From contig JAKSDL010000269.1 of the NCBI GenBank assembly GCA_022360105.1, positions 1 through 19,089 of the forward strand: a stretch of DNA of 19,089 bases. Direction: 5' to 3'. The DNA is from Pseudomonadota bacterium. GTDB lineage: Bacteria; SAR324; XYD2-FULL-50-16; JAHJRI01. Of this stretch, positions 1 through 6,865 are shown one piece after another. Both the position numbers and the translations under genes were made by a program. Positions within the stretch are counted from its first letter, which is position 1. Each line of letters begins with the position of its first letter. The notes under the pieces were generated by a model that was not told the origin of the DNA, ran no database searches, and saw nothing but the letters and a program-made list of their open reading frames with translations.

Positions 1-42
1 CGCAACACACTGCGTTACAGACTGGAAAAGCACCAGATATAA
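1..42 (+). CDS. C-terminus of a Fis-type HTH regulator (partial)
   Basis: Frame 1 is open from the window edge to a TAA at 40-42 and encodes RNTLRYRLEKHQI. This matches the last helix of Fis-type helix-turn-helix domains, which typically end in a pattern such as R-x-T-L-R-x-x-L-x-x-x-x-I, as in the C-termini of NtrC-family sigma-54 activators and Fis itself. Only 13 residues are visible, so the rest of the protein and its target genes cannot be known. It could equally be the end of a response regulator or of a stand-alone Fis-like protein. A strong palindrome begins two bases after the stop. Confidence 0.5.
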   Translation, partial: RNTLRYRLEKHQI

Positions 43-43
43 A

Positions 44-65
44 AAGTGGTTGATATCCACCACTT
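44..65. promoter_or_regulatory. 22-bp near-perfect palindrome after the Fis-type gene
   Basis: The arms AAGTGGT (44-50) and ACCACTT (59-65) are perfect inverted repeats around the self-complementary core GATATC (52-57), with one mismatched pair (T51/C58). No T-run follows on the plus strand, so a standard intrinsic terminator is unlikely. A related direct copy of the right half (TCCACCAC) recurs at about 77-84. It may be an operator or a 3'-end stabilising hairpin. Confidence 0.4.
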
Positions 66-114
66 GTTGATTCAAATCCACCACCCAAGCTTCCCTTTTT
101 ATCCTCATTTTTAA

Positions 115-131
115 GAAAGATCTTATCTTTC
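115..131. other. Short perfect hairpin in the leader region
   Basis: GAAAGAT (115-121), loop CTT, ATCTTTC (125-131) form a perfect 7-bp stem. No T-run follows on the plus strand. The stretch between the Fis-type end and the permease gene (43-330) holds this hairpin, the palindromes at 44-65 and 272-283, and no convincing gene. Confidence 0.35.
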
Positions 132-271
132 ATTAAGCCCAACCCGATAGCACGGCGCTTTATCTATTCTTACCGATCGTTGGTCCTCAATTTGCTGATA
201 AGCGAACATTGAGAACTCGCAATGTGCAAAAAACACAAGCCCTTTGTGATGTTTTCCCTTTAAATTCATAC

Positions 272-283
272 CTCTAGCTAGAG
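272..283. promoter_or_regulatory. 12-bp perfect palindrome upstream of ABC importer operon
   Basis: CTCTAGCTAGAG is fully self-complementary and ends 47 bases before the permease start codon. Its position suits an operator for the importer operon, but no known regulator consensus was recognised. A nine-codon open frame (MKDMIHLF, 285-311) begins right after it. That may be chance. Confidence 0.3.
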
Positions 284-330
284 AATGAAAGATATGATCC
301 ATCTCTTTTAATTCAACAACACAATCCCTT

Positions 331-2142
331 ATGAAAGCAGAGCGATTTGAAAGATGGTTAAACATAATCAAGATCCGATGGTTGTCTGCCCAATCGATCT
401 TAACCCTGATAATGGTTATCATCTTAGCTTACCTGGTGTTGGTTCCTTTTTTCCAACTCGCCGAACGCACCATCATATTTACGGATCAGGATACAAGAAT
501 TTCAAGGCAGGCAGTCCCTGGAGAATACACACTCAGTCACTGGAAAAAGGTAACTGTGGATCGTTCCGCTGCAGCATTTTTCCTGGAACCATTAGCCAAT
601 ACGCTTATTACGGGTCTCACGGCTGCAGTAATTGCACTGTTTTTAGGAGGTTTGCTTTCCTGGTTAGTCACGCGAACGAATCTGCCTTTCCGACAATGGT
701 TCAGATCCTTGTTAACCTTGCCCTATATCATTCCCTCCTTTGCCTTGGCACTGGCGTGGGGAACGCTGTTTAGAAGTCCCAGCATCGGAGGGCAACCCGG
801 TTTCTACCAGGTGGTTTTTGGTCTATCTCCTCCCGAATGGCTATCGTACGGTCCTGTGCCCATCATCATCACCATGGTAATTCATTACTTTCCTTTTGCA
901 TTTATTCTGGTTTCAGGAGCGTTGAGCACCATAGACAGTCAATTGGAAGAATGCGCAGAACTCCAGGGGGCGAGTCGGTGGACAATTTTAAGGAAAATAA
1001 CCTTTCCCATGGTTTTACCCGCATTTCTTTCTGCGTTGATTCTCACCCTGGGAAAAACAATTGGAACATTTGCCCTGCCGTTTTTCTTGGGCGGTCCGGT
1101 TCGCTATTACACGTTGTCTACCATGCTTTACACAGCACTAACCCTGGGGTTTGAGTCCATTGCCTATATCATTGGTTTGGTATTGATCCTGATGACAGCC
1201 CTGGTGGTCTACATCAGTTCCAAGGTTATCGGTAAAAACCTGAAACGATTTGAAACCGTTGGAGGAAAAGGATTTAAAAGCAATCCTGTGCAATTGAGGA
1301 TCTGGCGCTGGCCCATCTTTTCTATCGTTTCTTTGTTTGCATTTATAACCTCAATTTTTCCCATCGGACTTCTGACCTATCAAACCCTGATGTTGGTCGA
1401 TGGAAGATATGATTTCTCCAATCTCACTTCCCATTATTGGATAGGAAGGTCTGATCCCAACATCGCTTTCGGAGAGCCCGGGGTTATGTTCAATCCTCTA
1501 ATTCTTGGGGCTTCCTGGAACAGTATAAAACTGGCTGCCATCAGTTCAGTCATCTGTGCCATGGCCGGACTGTTTATCGCCTACATGCTAATAAGGAATC
1601 GCGAAAGAATAATGTCTAAAATACTTGACCAACTGTCTTTCCTGCCGTTTTTGTTTCCGGCGATTGCCCTGTGTGCCATGTATTTGAGCCTGTTTGCGGT
1701 ACAAAGGGGGCCTATTCCTCCACTTTACGGCACTTTTACCTTACTGGTTATCATATCGGTCATAAATCGCTTGCCATACAGCGTCCGTACAGGAGCCAGT
1801 GCCATTACGCAAATTGGCACTCAGCTGGAGGAGGCAGCCGAACTCCAGGGAGCTTCCTGGTTTTACCGCTTTTACAAAATCGTTCTTCCCTTGGCTATGG
1901 CCGGCGTAGTGGCCGGGGCCATGGTAAGTTTTATCGGCATCATGCGGGAACTCTCATTAATTATCCTGCTGATAACACCTGATACAAGAGTACTTATGAC
2001 TTTGGGATTTGCGTACGCAGAGGAAGACCAGATTCAGCTGGGAAATGCCCTGGTACTTCTGGTAACTATCATCACCCTGGTAGGTCAGCTGGTAATCTGG
2101 CAGCTGGGTAAAAGCCGACTGCTTCGAACGTTTAAACAATAG
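331..2142 (+). CDS. ABC importer permease, two fused BPD domains (iron/phosphonate/sugar-phosphate class)
   Basis: This 603-residue inner-membrane protein carries two binding-protein-dependent transport (BPD_transp_1) domains in one chain, with about 12 hydrophobic helices, as in FbpB/AfuB/PhnV-type permeases. Each half has the cytoplasmic EAA coupling loop that contacts the ATPase. The first is near residues 206-225 (EECAELQGAS) and the second near 500-520 (EEAAELQGAS). The length fits the double-domain FbpB family (about 500-700). ATG 331 is the first usable start, because an in-frame stop lies at 295-297 and no ATG, GTG or TTG falls between. No good Shine-Dalgarno sequence is visible. The ATPase gene follows after 12 bases and the binding protein gene after that, so this is the membrane pore of a complete importer. 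Substrate is not certain: iron(III) is the usual database label for this class, but see the binding protein. Confidence 0.9.
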   Translation: MKAERFERWLNIIKIRWLSAQSILTLIMVIILAYLVLVPFFQLAERTIIFTDQDTRISRQAVPGEYTLSHWKKVTVDRSAAAFFLEPLANTLITGLTAAVIALFLGGLLSWLVTRTNLPFRQWFRSLLTLPYIIPSFALALAWGTLFRSPSIGGQPGFYQVVFGLSPPEWLSYGPVPIIITMVIHYFPFAFILVSGALSTIDSQLEECAELQGASRWTILRKITFPMVLPAFLSALILTLGKTIGTFALPFFLGGPVRYYTLSTMLYTALTLGFESIAYIIGLVLILMTALVVYISSKVIGKNLKRFETVGGKGFKSNPVQLRIWRWPIFSIVSLFAFITSIFPIGLLTYQTLMLVDGRYDFSNLTSHYWIGRSDPNIAFGEPGVMFNPLILGASWNSIKLAAISSVICAMAGLFIAYMLIRNRERIMSKILDQLSFLPFLFPAIALCAMYLSLFAVQRGPIPPLYGTFTLLVIISVINRLPYSVRTGASAITQIGTQLEEAAELQGASWFYRFYKIVLPLAMAGVVAGAMVSFIGIMRELSLIILLITPDTRVLMTLGFAYAEEDQIQLGNALVLLVTIITLVGQLVIWQLGKSRLLRTFKQ

Positions 2143-2154
2143 GACGAGTTAACA

Positions 2155-3249
2155 ATGGGAACCCAAATAGACATTCAAAATTTGACTAAACGATACGGTA
2201 AAAACACTGTTTTGGATAACTTGAATCTGACAATAAAAAACGGTGAATTCCTGGTTTTACTGGGTCCGTCCGGATGCGGCAAAACGACGCTTTTGCGTTG
2301 CATAGCCGGATTGGAAACACCTGAGTCAGGGGAAATCAAAATTGGAAATACAAAAGTGTATTCATCCGAACAATTTAAATTCACAGCTCCGGGAAAACGA
2401 AACCTGGGAATGGTGTTTCAAAGTTATGCTCTTTGGCCGCACATGACAGTGCGGGACAACATAGGTTTTGGTTTGAAGCTTTTAAAAATGTCTAAGGAGG
2501 AAATAGAACAAAAAGTCATAACAGTACTTAAGGAGCTCTCCATGGAGGGACTCGAAAAGCGATATCCCTCCGAGCTTTCGGGTGGTCAGCAGCAAAGGAT
2601 TGCCCTGGCCCGGCTCCTGGTAACAAGACCTCCTCTGTTTTTAATGGATGAGCCCCTTTCCAACCTCGATGCGCGTCTGCGTGTCGACATGCGATCAGAA
2701 ATCAAAAGACTGCATCGTGAAATCGGCGTGACAACAGTCTACGTTACTCATGATCAAACCGAAGCTTTAACCTTATCTGATCGTATCGTAATCATGAAGA
2801 ATGGCTTGATTCAGCAGGTGGCTACTCCTCATGAGATTTATAAAAAACCTGCAAACCTGTTTGCTGCAGAATTTATGGCAATGCCGCAAATCAACGTGTT
2901 TCCGGCTGAAATTTCAGGGCAAAAGGATGGACTCGCGCAATTGATCATTGACGATTTCACGTTATCAGTATCTTCCGGAACGACAACAAAAAAAGTAACC
3001 GCGGTGGTCAGACCGGAAGATATTGTTATCAGCAGGAAATCTGCATCGGGATCAGTTGAGTTTTCTGTTCAGTCCGTTATGCCTTCAGGTCCTGAATCAT
3101 ACATTCAGTTGAAAAGAAACCAAAGAACGTTTTTGGTGAGGGAAACACAACACTTAGACCTGGAAATCGATCAACCCGTCTGGATCAGGATCGATCCGTC
3201 AGCCGTTAATCTTTATGACACAGCAACCGGTGAATTGCTGGTTGACTGA
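2155..3249 (+). CDS. ABC importer ATPase with TOBE-type C-terminus
   Basis: This 364-residue cytoplasmic ATPase powers the importer. All nucleotide-binding elements are present: Walker A GPSGCGKTT (37-45), Q-loop Gln89, signature LSGGQQQ (141-147), Walker B LFLMDE (161-166), D-loop SNLD (169-172) and switch His199. The C-terminal 120 or so residues are beta-rich and contain a VVRPEDI motif, typical of the TOBE domain in FbpC/PotA/MalK-type importers, where it can bind regulators or substrate. Length is normal for the family (350-370). An AGGA (2141-2144), overlapping the permease stop by two bases, serves as ribosome binding site ten bases before the ATG, so the two genes are very likely co-transcribed. 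Confidence 0.92.
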   Translation: MGTQIDIQNLTKRYGKNTVLDNLNLTIKNGEFLVLLGPSGCGKTTLLRCIAGLETPESGEIKIGNTKVYSSEQFKFTAPGKRNLGMVFQSYALWPHMTVRDNIGFGLKLLKMSKEEIEQKVITVLKELSMEGLEKRYPSELSGGQQQRIALARLLVTRPPLFLMDEPLSNLDARLRVDMRSEIKRLHREIGVTTVYVTHDQTEALTLSDRIVIMKNGLIQQVATPHEIYKKPANLFAAEFMAMPQINVFPAEISGQKDGLAQLIIDDFTLSVSSGTTTKKVTAVVRPEDIVISRKSASGSVEFSVQSVMPSGPESYIQLKRNQRTFLVRETQHLDLEIDQPVWIRIDPSAVNLYDTATGELLVD

Positions 3250-3254
3250 TCTCG

Positions 3255-3273
3255 GGTCACCTTTGGGGCGACC
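3255..3273 (+). other. Intercistronic hairpin between ATPase and binding-protein genes
   Basis: GGTC-A-CC (3255-3261) pairs with GG-C-GACC (3267-3273) around the loop TTTGG, with one A/C mismatch. It lies six bases after the ATPase stop and has no T-run. Such hairpins between importer genes often protect or uncouple the message for the more abundant binding protein. That role here is inference. Confidence 0.35.
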
Positions 3274-3309
3274 TCATGTGAACGTTTAATTCGAACTAAA
3301 AGGATAATC

Positions 3310-4497
3310 ATGAAAACACGACTTCCAATCCTTGTGATCATGGCAATTATCTGTTTTGGGTTTTCTTCGGTGTATGGAAACGCAAAGCAGGAAGCCTGGT
3401 TAAAAAAAGCGCAACTTGGAAAATATGCTCCATCAAAACAAGACTGGAGCGCCATTGAAAAGGCAGCCAGAAAAGAAGGAAAAGTGGTTATTTACTCCTT
3501 ATCTTCTCGAATCTTCAAACTTCAAGAAGAGTTTAAGCAGAAATATGGCGTTGAAATTGTGGCTTACGATCTTGCTTCCGGTATGCAACTCGAAAGATTC
3601 AAGCGTGAGCATCGCGCCGGAAGGCATTCTGTCGATGTTTTGTTTAATCGGGAAATACCCTTGATTTTGGATGACTACCTGCCAAGAAAGCTGGTCTGGA
3701 ATTTTGTCCCCGATGATGTGGCCAAGCATCTGGATAAAAGGGAAAAATCACCTCTATTGATCCAAAGATGGAGCAGCCGGGTTGTGTTCTACAACAGATC
3801 ACTGCATCCCAATCAACCCCCGATCAATAGCTTATGGGATTTAACAAAAAAAGAATGGAAAGGAAAAATCCTATTGCTTGATCCTCTTTCCAGCACTGAA
3901 GATGCCAACGCGTTCCAGACAATCCTACAGCACCCTGAGGAAATGGAAGCTGCCTACAAGAGAGAATTTGGTGGAAACATCAAATACTCCAAGGATCTGC
4001 TTGAGGTTACCCAAGAACTGGGACTTCAGGCTGATGCGGCAAAAGAGTGGTTTTACAGGGTTCTCAGCAACAAACCGGTATTTCTGGGATCGACAACCAC
4101 GGTGTTCAAAAACGTAGGTGATGTAAAGCAAAAACGTGCTCCAATCGGCATCACCACGTTTAGTAAAATGAGAACCAACAAAAAAGGCGTTTATAACGCT
4201 TATCCTATATTTAATCTTGATCCGGTAACCGGTATTTCCGCTCCTGTTACCCTGGTAGTTGCTGATCGGGCTCCACATCCCAATGCTGCAAAACTGTTGA
4301 TTCGCTACATGATGAATGAAGGTTTCAACCCCTGGGATGTCCATGGTGATTTCGCTGCTCGAGAAGACGTCATGGCCAAACAGGTTAAGAAATATGGTCG
4401 TCCTTCATACGATGAAATGAAAAAGTGGGAAGTCGACTCCAACTATGTAAATAGTACTCGTTTTGAATTCCTCGAGCTTTACATCAATTTGAGATAG
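3310..4497 (+). CDS. Periplasmic substrate-binding protein of the ABC importer
   Basis: This 395-residue exported protein starts with a signal peptide: Lys3 and Arg4, a hydrophobic core to about residue 20, then small residues with likely cleavage near VYG-NA at 22-25. The rest has the two-lobed fold pattern of the FbpA/AfuA/PhnS class of solute-binding proteins (for example KEGKVVIYSLSS near 58-69 and the stretch around GKILLLDPLSST). It would capture substrate in the periplasm and deliver it to the permease. The segment IGITTFSKMR stands where FbpA has the YY iron-ligand pair, and no adjacent tyrosines occur there. Iron binding by the classical site is therefore doubtful. The gene has a good AAAGGA ribosome binding site six bases before ATG. 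A glycerate kinase gene follows. Confidence 0.85.
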   Translation: MKTRLPILVIMAIICFGFSSVYGNAKQEAWLKKAQLGKYAPSKQDWSAIEKAARKEGKVVIYSLSSRIFKLQEEFKQKYGVEIVAYDLASGMQLERFKREHRAGRHSVDVLFNREIPLILDDYLPRKLVWNFVPDDVAKHLDKREKSPLLIQRWSSRVVFYNRSLHPNQPPINSLWDLTKKEWKGKILLLDPLSSTEDANAFQTILQHPEEMEAAYKREFGGNIKYSKDLLEVTQELGLQADAAKEWFYRVLSNKPVFLGSTTTVFKNVGDVKQKRAPIGITTFSKMRTNKKGVYNAYPIFNLDPVTGISAPVTLVVADRAPHPNAAKLLIRYMMNEGFNPWDVHGDFAAREDVMAKQVKKYGRPSYDEMKKWEVDSNYVNSTRFEFLELYINLR

Positions 4498-4577
4498 GGT
4501 GCCAAAAAAAGATGGGCAGGTAGGAATGTCAATATCTGCAACTAACTATAGATCAGGTTTCCTGTTGTATTGACAGA

Positions 4578-4685
4578 ATGAAGAACTTGCTCATCGCTCT
4601 TTGTGTGTTTATGACTATTTTAACTTTTAATTACAATTCAATTAGTTATGCCATTGAGAATACTCATCGCTCCATCCGGCTTTAA
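4578..4685 (+). CDS. Possible 35-residue signal-peptide-like small ORF overlapping glycerate kinase start
   Basis: An ATG at 4578 opens a short frame encoding MKNLLIALCVFMTILTFNYN and then SISYAIENTHRSIRL before TAA at 4683-4685. It has a lysine, a hydrophobic core and an SYA-IE site that would suit signal peptidase I. It overlaps the first 38 bases of the glycerate kinase gene in another frame. It has no clear ribosome binding site. It could be a translated leader, a leftover 5' end of a lost exported protein, or chance hydrophobicity in AT-rich DNA. Confidence 0.25.
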   Translation: MKNLLIALCVFMTILTFNYNSISYAIENTHRSIRL

Positions 4686-5802
4686 GGAAAGCCTGGGTTC
4701 ATCGGAAGTTGCCGATTGTATTGAATCAGGCATTTTAAGGGTGATTCCCGACGCTAAAATCACCAAAAAACCGCTGGTGGATGGCGGGGAGGGTTTTACC
4801 AGGGCCCTTGTTGAAGCAACAGGTGGCACCATTCACGATACAGAAGTAACCGGACCTGTTGGCAAAAAAATCCAATCCCATTTTGGATTTCTCGGTGATA
4901 CGGAAAGGAAAACCGCCGTACTGGAAATGTCAGCCGCAGCCGGATTAAGGCTTGTTCCCCGTGATTCCAGGGACCCGTTAATCACGTCAACGTTTGGAGT
5001 TGGTGAATTAATCAAAGCGGCTTTGGATGGCGGCGCAGAAAAAATCCTGGTCGGTTGCGGTGATTCCGGAACCAATGACGGCGGCCTGGGTATGGCACAA
5101 GCCCTGGGCATACGTTTTAGCGATAACAAAGGCAATGATTTGCCGCGTGGCGGAAAAAGTCTCGAAGATCTGAGCCACATCGATTTTACAAATATCGATC
5201 CAAGACTGAAAAACGTTAAAATCGATGTGGCTTGCAATTGGCGAAATTTGTTATGTGGTCCTCAAGGCGTAGCAACTGTTTTTGGCCCCCAAAAAGGCTC
5301 TTCTCCGGAAACAGTCGCCCGCCTGAAAGCGGGTCTCGAAAACTATGCAGCAATCATTAAAAAGCATCTGGATCTTGACGTTTACGAAATGCCGGGTGGA
5401 GGTGCTTCAGGAGGCTTAGGCACCGGCTTGTACGCATTGCTGGGTGCAAAACTTTTTCCCTGGATCGACATAGTCCTTCACTATTTAAATATCGATTCCT
5501 TTTTGGAACATACCGACCTTGTTATCACCGCTGAAGGTTCTGTCGATGAACAAACCCTCAAAGGAAAAATACCTTATGCAGTCGCTCAAAAAGCCAAAGT
5601 GCATTACCTCCCTGTGATTACTATGGCCGGAACCATAGGAAACAATGCCAACCTGCTTTATGAGCATGGTATCGATGCTATAACAGGAATCCTTGAGAAA
5701 CCCTGTTCATTATCCGATGCCATTCGTGAGGCAGGAACACTCCTGACAAACAGCGTTGAAAGAACCATGCGTTTGGTAGCTCTGGGGCAGATTTTAAAGT
5801 AA
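4648..5802 (+). CDS. Glycerate kinase (GarK/GlxK family)
   Basis: This 384-residue cytoplasmic enzyme belongs to the type I glycerate kinase family (PF02595). It phosphorylates D-glycerate with ATP to 2- or 3-phosphoglycerate, feeding lower glycolysis or photorespiration-like salvage. The family start pattern is clear: ILIAPSGFKESL near residues 4-15, then PDA and DGGEGF near 36-51. Glycine-rich segments follow: VGCGDSGTNDGGLG, MPGGGASGGLGTGLYALLGA and VITAEGSVDEQT. Length matches the family (about 370-390). No strong ribosome binding site precedes the ATG. The gene follows the importer binding protein after 150 bases on the same strand, hinting that imported substrate could be glycerate or a precursor. 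That link is inference. Confidence 0.92.
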   Translation: MPLRILIAPSGFKESLGSSEVADCIESGILRVIPDAKITKKPLVDGGEGFTRALVEATGGTIHDTEVTGPVGKKIQSHFGFLGDTERKTAVLEMSAAAGLRLVPRDSRDPLITSTFGVGELIKAALDGGAEKILVGCGDSGTNDGGLGMAQALGIRFSDNKGNDLPRGGKSLEDLSHIDFTNIDPRLKNVKIDVACNWRNLLCGPQGVATVFGPQKGSSPETVARLKAGLENYAAIIKKHLDLDVYEMPGGGASGGLGTGLYALLGAKLFPWIDIVLHYLNIDSFLEHTDLVITAEGSVDEQTLKGKIPYAVAQKAKVHYLPVITMAGTIGNNANLLYEHGIDAITGILEKPCSLSDAIREAGTLLTNSVERTMRLVALGQILK

Positions 5803-5848
5803 CCCTCATCATTCAAGAGATGTAATCCAAAGTAAACCGAGTCAAAAG

Positions 5849-6295
5849 TTGCAAATCGATTTTGGCTCATCTAAAATCCTTACCAACACTATCTCTTATT
5901 CTAGTGACGGATTGAGCGTGGAGCAACAGGGAAAATATACAATCTCTTCATCAAATGACTACATGGAAGTCAAGCTGGAAGGTTTGATCTCTGCCGATGT
6001 TGTCATCAGGGCCTCTGCTGATCTACTCAAAGCAGAAGAATACTATTCGGGCAAGCCGGTCATCTGGATAGCAACAACAGCCGATCTTTCAACTGTAGAG
6101 TTGGAAATGGTTGAAGCAGCCGTCAAAGATATTGATCAGATTTATGAGGGGTTACAATTAGGCAAAATTGCCCTGGTGACGGAGAGAACGATCAACATCT
6201 GGACAATTGAGTTCTTTAAGGAAATGTATGACAAGGATATGGTCCGGGTGTTTGATACCTTTGAAGAAGCCCGAGAATGGGCTTTGAGCAAATAA
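5849..6295 (+). CDS. Small STAS/SpoIIAA-like protein
   Basis: This predicted soluble protein of up to 148 residues has alternating beta strands and amphipathic helices like STAS/SpoIIAA-type domains: DYMEVKLEG (strand), a helix through ADLLKAEEYY, VIWIATTADLS, IALVTERT, and a C-terminal EEAREWAL helix. Such proteins usually act in regulation or membrane association rather than catalysis, and the exact role is unknown. The start is uncertain. TTG 5849 is the first possible; GTG 5918 or ATG 5963 are alternatives, and none has a good ribosome binding site. The fold appears to begin near KYTISSS, so GTG 5918 or earlier is preferred. It lies 46 bases after the glycerate kinase gene and may share its transcript. 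Confidence 0.55.
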   Translation: MQIDFGSSKILTNTISYSSDGLSVEQQGKYTISSSNDYMEVKLEGLISADVVIRASADLLKAEEYYSGKPVIWIATTADLSTVELEMVEAAVKDIDQIYEGLQLGKIALVTERTINIWTIEFFKEMYDKDMVRVFDTFEEAREWALSK

Positions 6296-6326
6296 AATTA
6301 CAGTCGTCCCTGCTGTACCAAACTCC

Positions 6327-6599
6327 TCATTGCAATTGAAACGATTCCCCTTCTTCGTCCCTTACACTTAAATAAAAATCACACTTTGCACAATTCATTG
6401 CCTTCATGGCAAATTCACCTTGTACTTCTCCCCCGCAAAGTGTACCAGCGACTTTCCAGCAATACCTTCCGGCATTTTTACCGTTATTGATGCCGTTACA
6501 GCTTTCATCGGAAGCAGCCGGACAAACGCCTAATTCACTTACTTTGTCTCCATATTGATGCCGTCCGCACTTTTTAAATTCCCAGCAGTTTGTTTTCAT
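6327..6599 (-). CDS. Two-CW domain protein, eight cysteines
   Basis: This 90-residue protein matches the two-CW pattern: NCWEFKKCGR at 4-13, LGVCPA at 23-28, GRYCW at 44-48, and a C70-x-x-C73 pair before FYL. Cysteines are at 5, 11, 26, 34, 47, 55, 70 and 73, enough to hold a metal or an iron-sulfur cluster, though no cofactor is proven for the family. Related domains also occur as an N-terminal module in sensor proteins of deltaproteobacteria. No signal peptide is visible, so it is probably cytoplasmic. The ribosome binding site GAGAGG lies ten bases before the ATG. The promoter and Fur-box-like site just upstream suggest iron control. It is transcribed toward the STAS-like gene (convergent, 31 bases apart). 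Confidence 0.75.
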   Translation of the reverse strand: MKTNCWEFKKCGRHQYGDKVSELGVCPAASDESCNGINNGKNAGRYCWKVAGTLCGGEVQGEFAMKAMNCAKCDFYLSVRDEEGESFQLQ

Positions 6600-6646
6600 C
6601 TTGTTTATTCCTCTCTTTTTGTGAATTCAGATGCTCAACTCGATTA

Positions 6647-6698
6647 GATAATGATTATGATTTGAGAACATAATACCACAAAAATAGTGAACATTCAA
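6647..6698 (-). promoter_or_regulatory. Promoter with overlapping Fur-box-like operator for the two-CW gene
   Basis: Reading the minus strand, TTGAAT (plus-strand 6693-6698) and TATTAT (6670-6675) are separated by exactly 17 bases, a good sigma-70 pattern. Five bases further downstream, plus-strand 6647-6665 reads GATAATGATTATGATTTGA. It shares 14 of 19 positions with the classic Fur box GATAATGATAATCATTATC, including the first nine. The site covers the expected transcription start, the standard geometry for iron-dependent repression, and lies 47 bases before the start codon. Confidence 0.55.
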
Positions 6699-6759
6699 AA
6701 AAGCCAGAAAAAGTAGAATGTTACCGGCATACTCACTGATCTTTTTTGGCAATAAAATC

Positions 6760-6790
6760 AAAATCTCTTATTCGCATTTGGTGAGATTTT
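6760..6790 (-). terminator. Candidate terminator hairpin after mlaF
   Basis: AAAATCTC (6760-6767) and GAGATTTT (6783-6790) form a perfect 8-bp stem with a 15-base loop. In the minus-strand transcript it is followed by GATTTTATT. The stem is AT-rich, so this is a weak candidate. It sits about 75 bases beyond the mlaF stop. A 14-base direct repeat (ATCTTTTTTGGCAA at 6739-6752 and 6890-6903) brackets the region, the second copy inside mlaF. Confidence 0.35.
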
Positions 6791-6865
6791 CGATCTACCA
6801 ACCCCTTAGGATCTGCAATGACTGCTACAGTTTTGAAGAGTACATATTCAAACCGAACCAAGGTG

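Noticed and set aside
285..311. Nine-codon leader frame MKDMIHLF before the permease
   Set aside because: Too short to judge, no clear ribosome binding site and no attenuator-like codon bias or hairpin after it.
123..422. 99-codon minus-strand frame overlapping the permease start
   Set aside because: It overlaps a well-supported gene by about 90 bases, has no ribosome binding site and resembles no known family. Treated as chance.
408..426. Fur-box-like sequence GATAATGGTTATCATCTTA
   Set aside because: It matches the consensus in part, but it lies inside the permease coding region and encodes ordinary hydrophobic residues of the first membrane helix. The position does not fit a promoter.
4570..4575. 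TTGACA as a -35 element for the glycerate kinase
   Set aside because: No TATAAT-like element at 15-19 bases downstream; it falls next to the small signal-peptide-like frame.
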